DNA of 64,000 bases from JAJYKC01 sp035545735 (GTDB taxonomy: Bacteria > Acidobacteriota > Terriglobia > Bryobacterales > Bryobacteraceae): the NCBI GenBank assembly GCA_035545735.1, contig DASZXS010000040.1:65399-129398 (forward strand). The letters run 5' to 3'. Under the pieces are notes generated by a model. That model was given only the letters and a program-made list of their open reading frames with translations, made no database searches and had not been told where the DNA came from. Both the position numbers and the translations under genes were made by a program. Positions 50,992-59,864 of the stretch are shown here, piece by piece (position 1 is the stretch's first letter; every line of letters begins with the position of its first letter).

Positions 50992-53210
50992 TACTCAATC
51001 CTGTATAGACGCGTGCCGCGCTGCTCGTCGATGAAGCGCAATCCCCACGCGGCCGGGTCGCGGCGGAAATCCTCCGCGCCGAAGTTGTGGCTGCCGACCA
51101 GCAGATAGCGATAGCCCGCCCGCTTGAGTTCAGCGGTGGCGCTCCTGCGCAAAAGGAGCGGCTCTGGGCGGCGTGAGATCTCGGGCAGCAGCGACAAATC
51201 CTTCCACAATCCGGCGGCGTCCATGCCTTGCACTTTCAGTTTCACCTGATATTGGTCCGGAGAACACTCCAGGCGGACCCCATCGACGAGCAATGGCGTA
51301 TGGAAAGCGACTTCGAGGAACATCCCCGGCCGGGCGGCTTGCCAGGTCCGCCAGCGCGTGGCCGGATTGCCATCGAAGGCGAGAGAGGCGTCCCAGGGAT
51401 TGGGATTGGAGGTAATTTTCCAGGATGGCGTGGGGGAAATCTCCGAGCCGCCCGCGAAAATCCGGAGTTCGGTGACGCTCCAAATATCTCTCGCCGCGCG
51501 AGCCGCCTCCACCACCCGTACCGCTCGCAGCACGGCGGGCGGGAATGCGAACTCCTGCAGCAATACCGGCTGTATGGAAGGGGCTAGGGGAGTAAACAGG
51601 GCGTCCTGCAGTTGCTCGCCCCGCGCGCAGAGGTAGGATCCGTCGAGATCGCGAGTGGTGTAAGCTTCGGCCTGTTGGGAAAGCGAGAAAACCTTATCGC
51701 CCGCGGGCACGTGGGTCTCCACCATGCGGTCGATCAGAAAACCCGGGAAGCGCTCCGCGAGCCATATCCCCTCCGGAGTGCGCCGGAGCGCGGCTTTGGA
51801 AGGGATCCGCGGCGCGAGCGTCCACGCGCCCAAATCATGATAGAGCGGCGTGACGGCTGGAAATGAAAGCACCAGATGCGCCGCCAGCACGGCGGCTGCG
51901 AGGCTGGCGCTCGCGCTAAAGAGCGCGATTCCCATCGCAAGCGCGATCAAGGGGAGCGCGGGAAGCAGGAAGCGCGTGCCGATATTTCCGAAGTAAGGCA
52001 GAAGAAAGACGAGCGCGCAGAGAAGAACACGTCTGCCCTCGCGACTGCGCAGAGCGAAGAGTCCAAAGGGAGCGAGGAGAAACACGGGGCCGATGAACCC
52101 CCGGGTCATGCCGCCTAGCGTAGTCACTTCGAAAGGAAGCCGCCAATAGTTCGGGAGGCCATAGTGACGCATGTTACGAGACCACTCCTCCACGAAACTC
52201 AGATGGACGTAGGGATTCGGGAAAAGCCGGCTCAGGAACGGGATCACGGGGTTGCCGGTCATGATCCAGCTCTTGACGGTCCAGGGCAGGATGAAGATGA
52301 GGGCCACCGAGATCAGGAGGGCGAGAGGCCGGACGACCGGCAGGCCGGAGCGCCGTCGCCGCCACCCGGCGTAGAGAAGCGCATAGACCAGCCCAATGCC
52401 TCCGGTGTATTTAATCGAAAAGGCGAATCCGGCGAGCAGTCCGGCGGCCGCCAGCAATCCACGCGCGCGCTCCCGCTCCCAGATTTCCAGCACATAGAAA
52501 AGCGCGAAAAGAACGGTGGCGAGCGCGATATCCACGTAGGCGCTGGTTCCGTCAATGCCCGCCATGGGTGACGCAAACACGAGCAGCGCCGCAAAGACTC
52601 CAGCCTCGGTGAGATGGAAGCGTCGTCCGAAATTCACGACGAGCAGCGGCAGAACCAGCAGAAACAGGAAGTGCACCATCGCTGCCGCGGAATGCTTGCC
52701 GAACGCGAACGCGGGGAGAAAGAGCATCTCCACGCCGGCAGGCATGTTCTTGTAGAAATCGGCGGGGATGGGGAGGAAGCCGTGAGAGCGATAGAGCTTC
52801 AAGACCAGGCCCAGGTGATAGGAGGCGCCGTCCGGACTCCACTCCGGCGCCATCGCGTAGAAAAGGTAAACAGTGGCGAACAGAGCCCAGGCGCACCGGA
52901 ACAGCCATTTCCAGAACGGCGGCCAAGGCGGACGGTCGTCGGAGGTGCGAGTCAGCGGGGCGAAGCGCCACGCCGCCAGGATGGCAAGCAGCGCCACGGC
53001 CAGAAAAACGCCCTTATAGAGGAGATGCGCCGCGGCCAGCGCGAAGAGAAGAACGCTGAGGCAGGCCGAGCCGAGAACAAAACTGAATAACCACTGCTCC
53101 TCGCGATACAAGCGGAGACGGAGGCGCGACAACAGAAGCCTGCCGAGCGCGAAGGACGTGGCCCCGGTGAGGAGGACGCCGAACAGGATGTAAAGGACCG
53201 GTTTAATCAC
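50991..53210 (-). CDS. Multi-pass GT39-like membrane protein with C-terminal F5/8-type domain
   Basis: 739 residues. About 12 TM helices occupy residues 1-450, with early-loop motif EWSPDGASYH (about 122), the Asp-containing first outer loop typical of the dolichyl/polyprenyl-phosphate-using GT39/ArnT superfamily. A soluble outer region follows. About 580-690 reads as a discoidin (F5/8 type C) carbohydrate-binding domain: DASLAFDGNPATRWRTWQ and FLEVAFHTPLLVDGVRLEC. It probably transfers a sugar to an envelope acceptor and may bind glycan. One-base overlap (TAATG) with the kinase-type gene. It lies first in the three-gene minus-strand unit. Confidence 0.72.
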   Translation of the reverse strand: MIKPVLYILFGVLLTGATSFALGRLLLSRLRLRLYREEQWLFSFVLGSACLSVLLFALAAAHLLYKGVFLAVALLAILAAWRFAPLTRTSDDRPPWPPFWKWLFRCAWALFATVYLFYAMAPEWSPDGASYHLGLVLKLYRSHGFLPIPADFYKNMPAGVEMLFLPAFAFGKHSAAAMVHFLFLLVLPLLVVNFGRRFHLTEAGVFAALLVFASPMAGIDGTSAYVDIALATVLFALFYVLEIWERERARGLLAAAGLLAGFAFSIKYTGGIGLVYALLYAGWRRRRSGLPVVRPLALLISVALIFILPWTVKSWIMTGNPVIPFLSRLFPNPYVHLSFVEEWSRNMRHYGLPNYWRLPFEVTTLGGMTRGFIGPVFLLAPFGLFALRSREGRRVLLCALVFLLPYFGNIGTRFLLPALPLIALAMGIALFSASASLAAAVLAAHLVLSFPAVTPLYHDLGAWTLAPRIPSKAALRRTPEGIWLAERFPGFLIDRMVETHVPAGDKVFSLSQQAEAYTTRDLDGSYLCARGEQLQDALFTPLAPSIQPVLLQEFAFPPAVLRAVRVVEAARAARDIWSVTELRIFAGGSEISPTPSWKITSNPNPWDASLAFDGNPATRWRTWQAARPGMFLEVAFHTPLLVDGVRLECSPDQYQVKLKVQGMDAAGLWKDLSLLPEISRRPEPLLLRRSATAELKRAGYRYLLVGSHNFGAEDFRRDPAAWGLRFIDEQRGTRLYRIE

Positions 53211-53241
53211 CGCGCACGAAGTCTTCTATTCTAGCGGGCGT

Positions 53242-53952
53242 TCACCGGTCCGTCGGAGCTCTCTCAACCGGCGCCGAAAGCGAGAGGCGGAACCAGGGAT
53301 CATGGCGGCGCACGCGCGCTTGAACCAATCCGGCGCGGCGCGCCAGGTCGAGCAGCTCACCCTTGCGAAACGAGGCTCGCACCGAGATGGGCCCGTCGTT
53401 CAACATGATGGCGTCCCAACGGAATAGCCAGCGGGTGGCGGGGAGAAAATGATATGCCATCCGGCGGCGTTCGAGGTCGATGGCGACGACGGCGCGGCGT
53501 GCGGCGCGGGCGAACTGCGCGAGAAGCGACACCACCGCCTCATCCTCGAAGTGATGGAGGAACAGCGAACAGAAAACAAAATCGACGCTGCCATCGCGGA
53601 TGGGAAGATGGAATGCATCGGCTGCGAGACACGGACCCGTCCCGGGGTCGAGATGGCGGGCCTGAAGATCGAGTGAGAAGACCGTGGCGGCGGGAAACGC
53701 GCGGCGGATGGCCGCTCCCATGTCTCCCGAGGCCGCGCCGACGTCGAGCACCGTAAATGCGGCCGGCGGGCGGACAAGGCCGGCAAAAAGACCGCGGACA
53801 ACCGTGTGGCCTCCGAAGAGCCGGTTCACAAGAGCGATCTCCCGAAGATTGCGGCGCATTCGCTCCGGGGAGGCGTGCTCTAAAATCTCGGATTCGATGA
53901 AACGCCGGGACCAATCCTTCCACTGGGGGTTCATTCCGTTGCGATCCGGCAT
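53242..53952 (-). CDS. SAM-dependent methyltransferase (class I)
   Basis: 236 residues from the ATG at 53952; other in-frame ATGs at 53934, 53958 and 53964 are possible as none has a clear ribosome-binding site. The SAM-binding motif I is VLDVGAASGDMG (about 68-79); post-I acidic FSLDLQARHL; motif II/III region GSVDFVFCSLFLHHFEDEAV. The Methyltransf_11/25 type fold; substrate unknown, possibly a small molecule or lipid. It diverges from the fucosidase gene, and the region between is only 28 bases, so their promoters overlap the coding ends. Confidence 0.8.
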   Translation of the reverse strand: MPDRNGMNPQWKDWSRRFIESEILEHASPERMRRNLREIALVNRLFGGHTVVRGLFAGLVRPPAAFTVLDVGAASGDMGAAIRRAFPAATVFSLDLQARHLDPGTGPCLAADAFHLPIRDGSVDFVFCSLFLHHFEDEAVVSLLAQFARAARRAVVAIDLERRRMAYHFLPATRWLFRWDAIMLNDGPISVRASFRKGELLDLARRAGLVQARVRRHDPWFRLSLSAPVERAPTDR

Positions 53953-53980
53953 GCTCATGCTCATGATAGAATGCGCCGTC

Positions 53981-55294
53981 ATGGATAGTACCGGGTTCTC
54001 TCGACGCACTTGGCTGAACATGATGGGCGCGGGCGCCGCGCTTGCTTCGGCCTATATCCCTCCGGCGCAAGCGGCCGTGGAAGATCAGGCGCAGCGAATG
54101 AAATGGTGGCACGAAGCGCGCTTCGGCATGTTCATTCACTGGGGATTGTACAGCGTGCTCGGGCGGCACGAGTGGGCGATGGAAGAGGAAGGCATTCCCG
54201 TCGCCGAGTACGAACAGCTCGCCAGGCGCTTCACTCCGAAGCCGAACGCCGCTCGCGCGTGGGCGAAGCTGGCCAAGGCGGCCGGTCAGAAATACATGGT
54301 GATGACGACGAAGCACCATGAAGGGTTCTGCAACTTCGATACGAAGCTCACCAACTACTGCGCGCCCAAGCAAGCCTGCGGGCGCGACCTGGTGCACGAG
54401 TACGTGGAAGCGGCGCGCGCCGAAGGTCTGCGTGTGGGCTTCTATTATTCGCTGATGGACTGGCATCATCCCGACGGAGCGCGCTGCAAGACGGACGAAG
54501 CCGCGCGCCGGCGGTTCGTCGATTACACCCATGGTTTGGTTCACGAACTTTGCTCCAACTACGGCAAGCTCGATGTCCTCTGGTATGACGTGGATTGGCC
54601 GCTTTCGCCGGAAGGATGGGAGTCGGTGAAGATGAACGCCATGGTGCGCAAACTCCAGCCGGAGATCATTATTAACAATCGCTCCGGCGTTCCGGAGGAC
54701 TTTTCGACTCCCGAACAGCACATCACCGCCGTGGCGAACCGCAACTGGGAATCGTGCATGACCATGAACGACAGTTGGGGCTACAACCGGGCGGACGACA
54801 ATTGGAAGTCGGCAAAAACCATTGTCCGGAATCTCGGAACCTGCGCGCGGCAGGGCGGGAATTACCTGTTGAATATCGGTCCGAAGGGCGATGGGTCCAT
54901 TCCCGAGCAGTCGGTGGCCGCCTTGACGAAAGTCGGCGATTGGATGCGGCGCAACGGCGACACCATTTACACCGCGGAGCCTTGTAAAGTGCACAGCTCA
55001 ACCTTCGCGGGCTTCACCCGCAAAGGCAACACGCTATACGTTCACGTCCATTACTGGCCCGGAGAAACGGTATCGATCGGCGGACTGACCTGCAAGGTGA
55101 AATCGGCGCGCTTGCATGCCAGCGGCCACGCAGTGAAATTCAACCAGGGACGGTTTCGGGTGGAGTTCACCGGGCTGCCTGCGGCGGCCCCGGACGACCC
55201 GGTCACCGTGCTCGCGGTCGAGTGCGATTCCGAGCCAGCCCAGGACATGGAGATGATCCGGACACAGCGCCCGAGGCGGGGCGTCGGAGTCTGA
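53981..55294 (+). CDS. Alpha-L-fucosidase (GH29), Tat-exported
   Basis: 437 residues from the ATG at 53981; a long open upstream extension lies over the methyltransferase gene and is rejected. A twin-arginine signal (SRRTWLNMMGAG, cut near residue 31) indicates export. The GH29 barrel shows RFGMFIHWGLYSV (about 47-59), KHHEGFCNFD, and LWYDVDWPL with the predicted nucleophile Asp203. The smaller C-terminal beta-sandwich runs from about 345. It removes terminal alpha-L-fucose from glycans outside the cell. Acid/base residue not identifiable by eye. Confidence 0.88.
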   Translation: MDSTGFSRRTWLNMMGAGAALASAYIPPAQAAVEDQAQRMKWWHEARFGMFIHWGLYSVLGRHEWAMEEEGIPVAEYEQLARRFTPKPNAARAWAKLAKAAGQKYMVMTTKHHEGFCNFDTKLTNYCAPKQACGRDLVHEYVEAARAEGLRVGFYYSLMDWHHPDGARCKTDEAARRRFVDYTHGLVHELCSNYGKLDVLWYDVDWPLSPEGWESVKMNAMVRKLQPEIIINNRSGVPEDFSTPEQHITAVANRNWESCMTMNDSWGYNRADDNWKSAKTIVRNLGTCARQGGNYLLNIGPKGDGSIPEQSVAALTKVGDWMRRNGDTIYTAEPCKVHSSTFAGFTRKGNTLYVHVHYWPGETVSIGGLTCKVKSARLHASGHAVKFNQGRFRVEFTGLPAAAPDDPVTVLAVECDSEPAQDMEMIRTQRPRRGVGV

Positions 55295-55376
55295 CCGGCA
55301 GCGCGGAAGTAAAGATCGCTCTACACTTAAGGATAGAATGGCTTTGGTTCTCCAAAGCCCCGGAAGGAGTGTCTGC

Positions 55377-56237
55377 ATGGCAAACGACGATTTGGGAACG
55401 GCCCCCGCGGGCTCGGGGTGGAAGATTCCCGCGCTTTTTGTCGCGGTGGTTGCGCTGGCCGGCGCAGCCATCTACCAATATGTTCAGTTGGATCACCTCC
55501 GCACTGAGTCGGCCAACACGCGCAATGCTCTGATTGAGGAGATTGCCAAGGTGCGCGAAGCATCGTCCGTTACCTACCAGACGAACCGCCGGAACGTGGA
55601 AGCGCTGCAGCGGCGCCTCGAAGAGCAGCGTCAACTGGCGTCGCAAGCGGCCGGGCAGGCGCGGCAGGATGCTCTGGCGAAAATCGAAGATACGCGCCAC
55701 AAGCTGGAAGCCGCGCAGGCCCAGCAGCAGGCGCTCATGAAAAGCCAGATCTCGGAAGTCAGGGAATCGACCGACACGAAGTTGACCGCCGTCAACACGG
55801 ATATCTCCGGCGTCAAGACCGATGTGGCGTCCACCAAAACGGAACTCGAAAAAACAATCGCCGATCTGAAGGCCACCACCGGGGACCTCAACGTCCAGAG
55901 CGGTTTGATCGCGACAAACGGCAAGGAACTGGCGGCCCTGAAAGCGCTGGGCGAGCGGAACTATTTCGAGTTCAAGATTGGGAAGACCAAAGAACCGCAG
56001 AAGGTCGGCGACGTGCTGGTGAAGCTGAAGAAGGCGGATCCGAAAAAGAACAAATTCACGATCGAACTAACCGCCGACGACAAACAGGTGGAGAAGAAGG
56101 ACCGTACCATTAACGAGCCGCTCCAGTTTTACGTTTCCAAAGCGCGCCAGCCGTACGAGATTGTCGTCAATCAGGTGAGCAAGAACCAGATCGCAGGCTA
56201 TCTCGCCACGCCGAAGGTGCAGCAGGCGCGGAACTAG
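55377..56237 (+). CDS. Single-pass membrane coiled-coil protein
   Basis: 286 residues from the ATG at 55377, after GGAAGGAGT. Topology: short cytoplasmic N-terminus, TM helix (about 17-36), a long coiled coil (about 42-190; NRRNVEALQRRLEEQRQL, DISGVKTDVASTKTELEKTI), then a Lys-rich beta domain (about 195-286; YFEFKIGKTKEP, FTIELTADDKQVEKKD, PYEIVVNQV). I do not recognise a named family. Its coiled-coil spacer suggests reaching across the periplasm or to the cell wall. It stands between the fucosidase and the YjbR gene. Confidence 0.7.
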   Translation: MANDDLGTAPAGSGWKIPALFVAVVALAGAAIYQYVQLDHLRTESANTRNALIEEIAKVREASSVTYQTNRRNVEALQRRLEEQRQLASQAAGQARQDALAKIEDTRHKLEAAQAQQQALMKSQISEVRESTDTKLTAVNTDISGVKTDVASTKTELEKTIADLKATTGDLNVQSGLIATNGKELAALKALGERNYFEFKIGKTKEPQKVGDVLVKLKKADPKKNKFTIELTADDKQVEKKDRTINEPLQFYVSKARQPYEIVVNQVSKNQIAGYLATPKVQQARN

Positions 56238-56584
56238 CGCTTTGGATTCCACAGGTCGCGGGTTTTCCTGGGTAGTTTCGCGAGAACCATTTCATAAGAG
56301 CCGGTGAGAAGTTCCTTCAGTTCCGGGCGGGGGATGGCGTCGTCCTGTTCGAGAGCAATCCAGCGTGCCCGCGCGAGATATGGCGCGGGGATGACGCCTT
56401 CGCGCTCGATGAGCTCCGCAAAACGTTCCGGGGGAGCCTTAAGAGTGACACAAGTCTCGCCGGGCTCAAGCGCGGCGATGGCAAAGATCCTGCCTCCCAC
56501 TTTAAAAACAAGGCTGCCCCACTGGAAGCTTTCCGTCGTGTGCGGAAGGCCGAGACAGACCTTGCGGACCCAGAAGGCGATCAT
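56234..56584 (-). CDS. MmcQ/YjbR-family protein
   Basis: 116 residues matching the MmcQ/YjbR (CyaY-like fold) family: the N-terminal LGLPHTTESFQWGSLVFKVG, then KVGGRIFAIAAL and the C-terminal ELLTGSYEMVLAKLP. Members bind DNA in a few cases, but most are uncharacterised. Tail-to-tail overlap of 4 bases with the coiled-coil gene. Alone on this strand. Confidence 0.8.
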   Translation of the reverse strand: MIAFWVRKVCLGLPHTTESFQWGSLVFKVGGRIFAIAALEPGETCVTLKAPPERFAELIEREGVIPAPYLARARWIALEQDDAIPRPELKELLTGSYEMVLAKLPRKTRDLWNPKR

Positions 56585-56702
56585 GACTTACCCTCGATCG
56601 TAATGCTTCTCCGGGTTCATTGCCAGGGAAACCTCCGGGACAGCCCCGGATCGGCATAAGATGGGACGTGGACTTGCAATGAGGAAAGCGGAACAGGGCT
56701 GA

Positions 56703-58064
56703 ATGGGGCGCGAACTTTTTGGCACGGACGGCATCCGGGGCGAAGCAGGCAAGTACCCTCTGGACCCCGCCACGGTGAGCGTCACCGGCAGCGTGCTCGG
56801 CGAATGGGTGGCCGGCTCGGGGCGCGACCGCGCCGTCGTCATCGGCATGGATACGCGCGAATCCGGCCCCTGGATTGCCGCGCAACTGGCCGCCAGCCTG
56901 CGCAAGCACTCGGTTTCGGTGAGCTTCGCGGGAGTAACGACGACCCCGGCGGTCGCCTATCTCGCCAAGACCGGTCCGTTCGCAGCGGGCGTGATGATCT
57001 CCGCGTCGCACAATCCTTACCACGACAACGGAATCAAGGTAATCGGGCACTCCGGGTTTAAGCTGCCCGACGACACCGAGGCGGCTCTTGAGTGGAAGAT
57101 CCTGGCGCAACTGCCTGGCGTGGCGGCGGACAACCCGCCCTATCTGGCCGTGGACAGCGCGCTGGACCTCCAATACTCGGATTTTCTGGCGTCGATTCTT
57201 CCGTCCAAGACGCCGTTCTCCGGGCTCGAAATCGTGATGGACTGCGCCAACGGTGGGGCCTCCGCGCTAGCCCCGGAATTGTTCGAGCGGCTGGGCGCGT
57301 CGGTTTTCCGGATCGGCGCCGCACCGGATGGGCGCAATATCAACCTCAATTGCGGGTCCCTGCACCTGGCCCATTTGCAGGAGCAGGTCATCGCGCGCAA
57401 GGCCGCGCTGGGGGTCGCGTTTGACGGCGATGCGGACCGCGCGCTATTCGTGTCGAGGTCGGGGAAGATGATCGACGGCGACGCGATCCTGCTGATTATG
57501 GGCCGCGCTCTGCTCGCTTCCGGGCGGCTGTCCGGCAAAAACGGCGAACCTGTCGTGGTGGCGACCGTGATGTCGAACCTGGGGCTCGAAATTGCCCTGA
57601 CAAACGCGGGCATCCGCATGCTGCGCACCCCGGTGGGAGACCGCTACGTTCTCGAGGAGATGGTGCGAACCGGGGCGATTCTGGGCGGCGAGCAGTCGGG
57701 ACACGTCATTTTCCTCGACCACGCAACCACCGGGGACGGGCTGTTAACGGCGCTGCTGGTGGTGAACCAGGTCCAGACGAGCGGACGTACGTTGGACCAG
57801 TTGGCGGATGGGCTGGAGATTTTCCCGCAGCGCCTGGTGAATGTCCGGGTTCGCAACAAACGGCCGCTGGAGGAACTGTCCGCCGTGCGCGAGGAGATTC
57901 GAGCCGCCGAGGAATCCTTCGGAAAAAGCGGGCGCGTTCTGGTGCGATTCTCCGGCACCGAGCCGCTGGCCCGTGTGATGGTGGAAGGGCCGGATCTCGA
58001 GCGCGTGGAGCGCTTCGCCGGCCGCATCGCCGCAACGATTCAATCCGAGCTGGGCTCGGAATAA
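56703..58064 (+). CDS. glmM: Phosphoglucosamine mutase
   Basis: 453 residues of the alpha-D-phosphohexomutase superfamily. FGTDGIRG opens it (6-13), as in GlmM; the phosphoserine loop is ISASHNP with Ser102; the metal-binding loop is FDGDADR (about 243-249); sugar-binding GGEQSGH (about 322) and the C-terminal phosphate-binding RFSGTEPL (about 420). Converts glucosamine-6-P to glucosamine-1-P for UDP-GlcNAc, the precursor of peptidoglycan and lipopolysaccharide. FGTDGIRG favours GlmM over ManB/AlgC, but the close family makes this a strong inference only. Confidence 0.9.
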   Translation: MGRELFGTDGIRGEAGKYPLDPATVSVTGSVLGEWVAGSGRDRAVVIGMDTRESGPWIAAQLAASLRKHSVSVSFAGVTTTPAVAYLAKTGPFAAGVMISASHNPYHDNGIKVIGHSGFKLPDDTEAALEWKILAQLPGVAADNPPYLAVDSALDLQYSDFLASILPSKTPFSGLEIVMDCANGGASALAPELFERLGASVFRIGAAPDGRNINLNCGSLHLAHLQEQVIARKAALGVAFDGDADRALFVSRSGKMIDGDAILLIMGRALLASGRLSGKNGEPVVVATVMSNLGLEIALTNAGIRMLRTPVGDRYVLEEMVRTGAILGGEQSGHVIFLDHATTGDGLLTALLVVNQVQTSGRTLDQLADGLEIFPQRLVNVRVRNKRPLEELSAVREEIRAAEESFGKSGRVLVRFSGTEPLARVMVEGPDLERVERFAGRIAATIQSELGSE

Positions 58065-58070
58065 GTTCTT

Positions 58071-58709
58071 ATGAAAAAAGCCTGCTTGTGTATTTTTGCA
58101 CTCTGCTGTTTCAGCGCTTTCGCGCAATCCGAAGGCCCGGTAATGTCCAAACATACGGACTGGAAACCGTTGTTTAACGGCCACGACCTCACCGGCTGGA
58201 AGAACGTCGGCGTGGAAAAATGGGTCGCCGAAGACGGAACCATTCACGGGACCGCCGTTTCGAAGGAATACGGATATCTCGAAACGGATCAGGACTACAA
58301 GGACTTCGACCTCTCACTGCGGTTTAAGTGCGAGACCCTCGGCAACAGCGGCGTCTTTTTCCGCGCACGCTTCAAGCCCGGCACGACGACGATTATCCAG
58401 GGCCCGCAGTTTGAGATCGATTGCCATTACGGTGAGCACACCGGCGGCGTCTATGACGTGGGCCGCGGCTGGATTGTGTGGCCGAACCCCGAAAAGGAAA
58501 TGGTGATACGCCAGTACGACTGGAACGAGTATTTACTCGTAGTGCGCGGCAACCGCTACATCTCCTATTTGAACGGCGTGCAGCTAGTGGATTTCACCGA
58601 TCCCAAGAACGCCGACGAAATCGGGACCATCGCGCTCCAACTCCACGCGGGCGGCGGCGGGGCGATGCGCTTCAAAGATATTCTGATTCGCGATTTGACC
58701 AAGCGCTAG
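58071..58709 (+). CDS. DUF1080 (3-keto-disaccharide hydrolase-like) secreted protein
   Basis: 212 residues. Signal peptide MKKACLCIFALCCFSAFA, then a single concanavalin-like jelly-roll: WKPLFNGHDLTGWKNVG (about 28-44) is the DUF1080 hallmark, followed by KDFDLSLRFKCETLGNSGVF, IDCHYGEHTGG and a C-terminal ALQLHAGGGGAMRFKDI. DUF1080 members include 3-keto-disaccharide hydrolases and sugar-binding proteins of Planctomycetes and Acidobacteriota. It starts 6 bases after glmM and is probably co-transcribed, although the two roles are not obviously related. Confidence 0.85.
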   Translation: MKKACLCIFALCCFSAFAQSEGPVMSKHTDWKPLFNGHDLTGWKNVGVEKWVAEDGTIHGTAVSKEYGYLETDQDYKDFDLSLRFKCETLGNSGVFFRARFKPGTTTIIQGPQFEIDCHYGEHTGGVYDVGRGWIVWPNPEKEMVIRQYDWNEYLLVVRGNRYISYLNGVQLVDFTDPKNADEIGTIALQLHAGGGGAMRFKDILIRDLTKR

Positions 58710-58729
58710 GAATCCGGGTCGGAAACGGC

Positions 58730-58757
58730 CATCCGGCGGTATGGCGGCCGCCGGATG
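58730..58757. terminator. Bidirectional stem-loop between converging genes
   Basis: CATCCGGCGG and CCGCCGGATG form a perfect 10-base stem around an 8-base loop, between the ends of the DUF1080 and cupin genes. Only TTT follows, so it is a likely but weak terminator for both. Confidence 0.6.
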
Positions 58758-58764
58758 TTTCGGC

Positions 58765-59085
58765 CTACCCGAAATCCGGACGGGAAGGGTGGTCCACAAC
58801 AATCAGGCGTCCGTCACTCAATGCTCTGACGGAGTGACGAAGGTTGGAAGGCACGATTGCAACGACTCCTGGCTTCGCAATCTGAGATCTCCCATCGATG
58901 GTCACTTCCAGTTCTCCCTCAATAACCTCGTAAACCTCTTCTTCGGGATGGAAGTGCTCGTGAATCGAAGAACCGGCGGCGAATTCGTAATGTGCGAACG
59001 TCATACTGGCCGAGTGAAAATAGCGCCCTTTCCACCCCGGCAGCCGCTCGATGACCATAAGGTCAGTGGTATCCACAAACGGCAT
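58765..59085 (-). CDS. Cupin-domain protein
   Basis: 106 residues from the ATG at 59085, preceded by GGGAGGGG. The small beta-barrel has cupin motif 1 as GSSIHEHFHPEEEVYEVIEG (His, His, Glu, Gly positions kept) and motif 2 around VPSNLRHSVRALSDG. Such single-domain cupins bind a metal and often a small molecule, and act as isomerases, dioxygenases or sensors. A 96-residue longer open frame is rejected, as it covers a low-coding stretch. Substrate unknown. Confidence 0.82.
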   Translation of the reverse strand: MPFVDTTDLMVIERLPGWKGRYFHSASMTFAHYEFAAGSSIHEHFHPEEEVYEVIEGELEVTIDGRSQIAKPGVVAIVPSNLRHSVRALSDGRLIVVDHPSRPDFG

Positions 59086-59320
59086 CGGAAATCCCCTCCC
59101 GCGGAAGCTGCAAGATTGCGGCCACGGCACATTGTAGCCTAAGGAATAAGAGCGGAGATGCCCGTAGTTCGTACTTTGACAATTTGGAGCCTGACTCCCC
59201 GAATGTTGGAGTTCCTCCGCTCGTCCGCACCCACCTCGGTCTGAAGCGCTACGGCGAGGAGCGGCTGTAGCTATGGCTGCCGTAATCACAGCACAAGTGG
59301 TCGCGTAGTGCGTAGTCCAC
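59086..59320. other. Non-coding stretch between cupin and higBA remnant
   Basis: I see no gene here. The first part is the upstream region of the cupin gene. The sequence has short local repeats (for example around 59191-59220) but no motif I can name. Confidence 0.4.
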
Positions 59321-59797
59321 TCAAGCCGCGTTTCGAGGGAGCACTTCTTTCTCGATTCTGGCTCGATCGGCAATCTCCAGATCGTACACGTTCCGGAGGT
59401 TCAGCCAATACTGTGGCGAAGTGCCGAAGTAACGCGCCAGGCGCATGGCAGTATCCACCGTAATAGCCCGCTTTCCATTGACAATGGCGCTGATCCGGTT
59501 CATCGGAACACGCAGGGCGCGCGCCAGCTCGTTTAAAGCAAATCCGCCATTGGTCGTTGATCCGGATGCTGTGGTGGCCGTCACGGTCGCCCTTCAGCGC
59601 CTCTAACCGGTTGCCCCGAATCGCCCGAAGGTCCCCCAAGCTCGTCGCAGCGTCGAGCCATCGGAGCCTCTTTCGCTATCGTCAAGCGCTCCCAAAAGAC
59701 CCACGGTTAGCGGCATTGCAGGCGTTTGGCCGGCCTCCCGGCACCCACCGAAGTGATTCTTGAGTATTGCGGTAACCTGAGCGAAGGATCTCGTCAT
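59321..59797 (-). pseudogene. Decayed higBA-type toxin-antitoxin locus
   Basis: On the minus strand, an apparent HigB start (MTRSFAQ at 59797) loses its frame; further on RWLDAATSLGDLRAIRGN, LEALKGDRDGHHSIRI and NDQWRICF match the end of a HigB/RelE-type toxin but in another frame with in-frame stops upstream. The toxin then breaks off at about 59536, fused directly to the antitoxin from ALNELARALRVPMNRI onward. That removes the toxin's C-terminus and about the first 25-30 residues of HigA. The HigA HTH (VNGKRAITVDTAMRLARYFG) remains readable to 59321. Neither product should be functional as a pair. Confidence 0.75.
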
Positions 59798-59864
59798 GTC
59801 TGGAAACCGGCGTCCTTGCTAGGATTCTCGCGCCGGTGGAGGGTACGAAAGAGAAACTCGCTTT

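Noticed and set aside
53684..53980. A 99-codon upstream extension of the alpha-fucosidase frame
   Set aside because: It overlaps the methyltransferase gene on the other strand; the twin-arginine signal at 53981 is the natural N-terminus.
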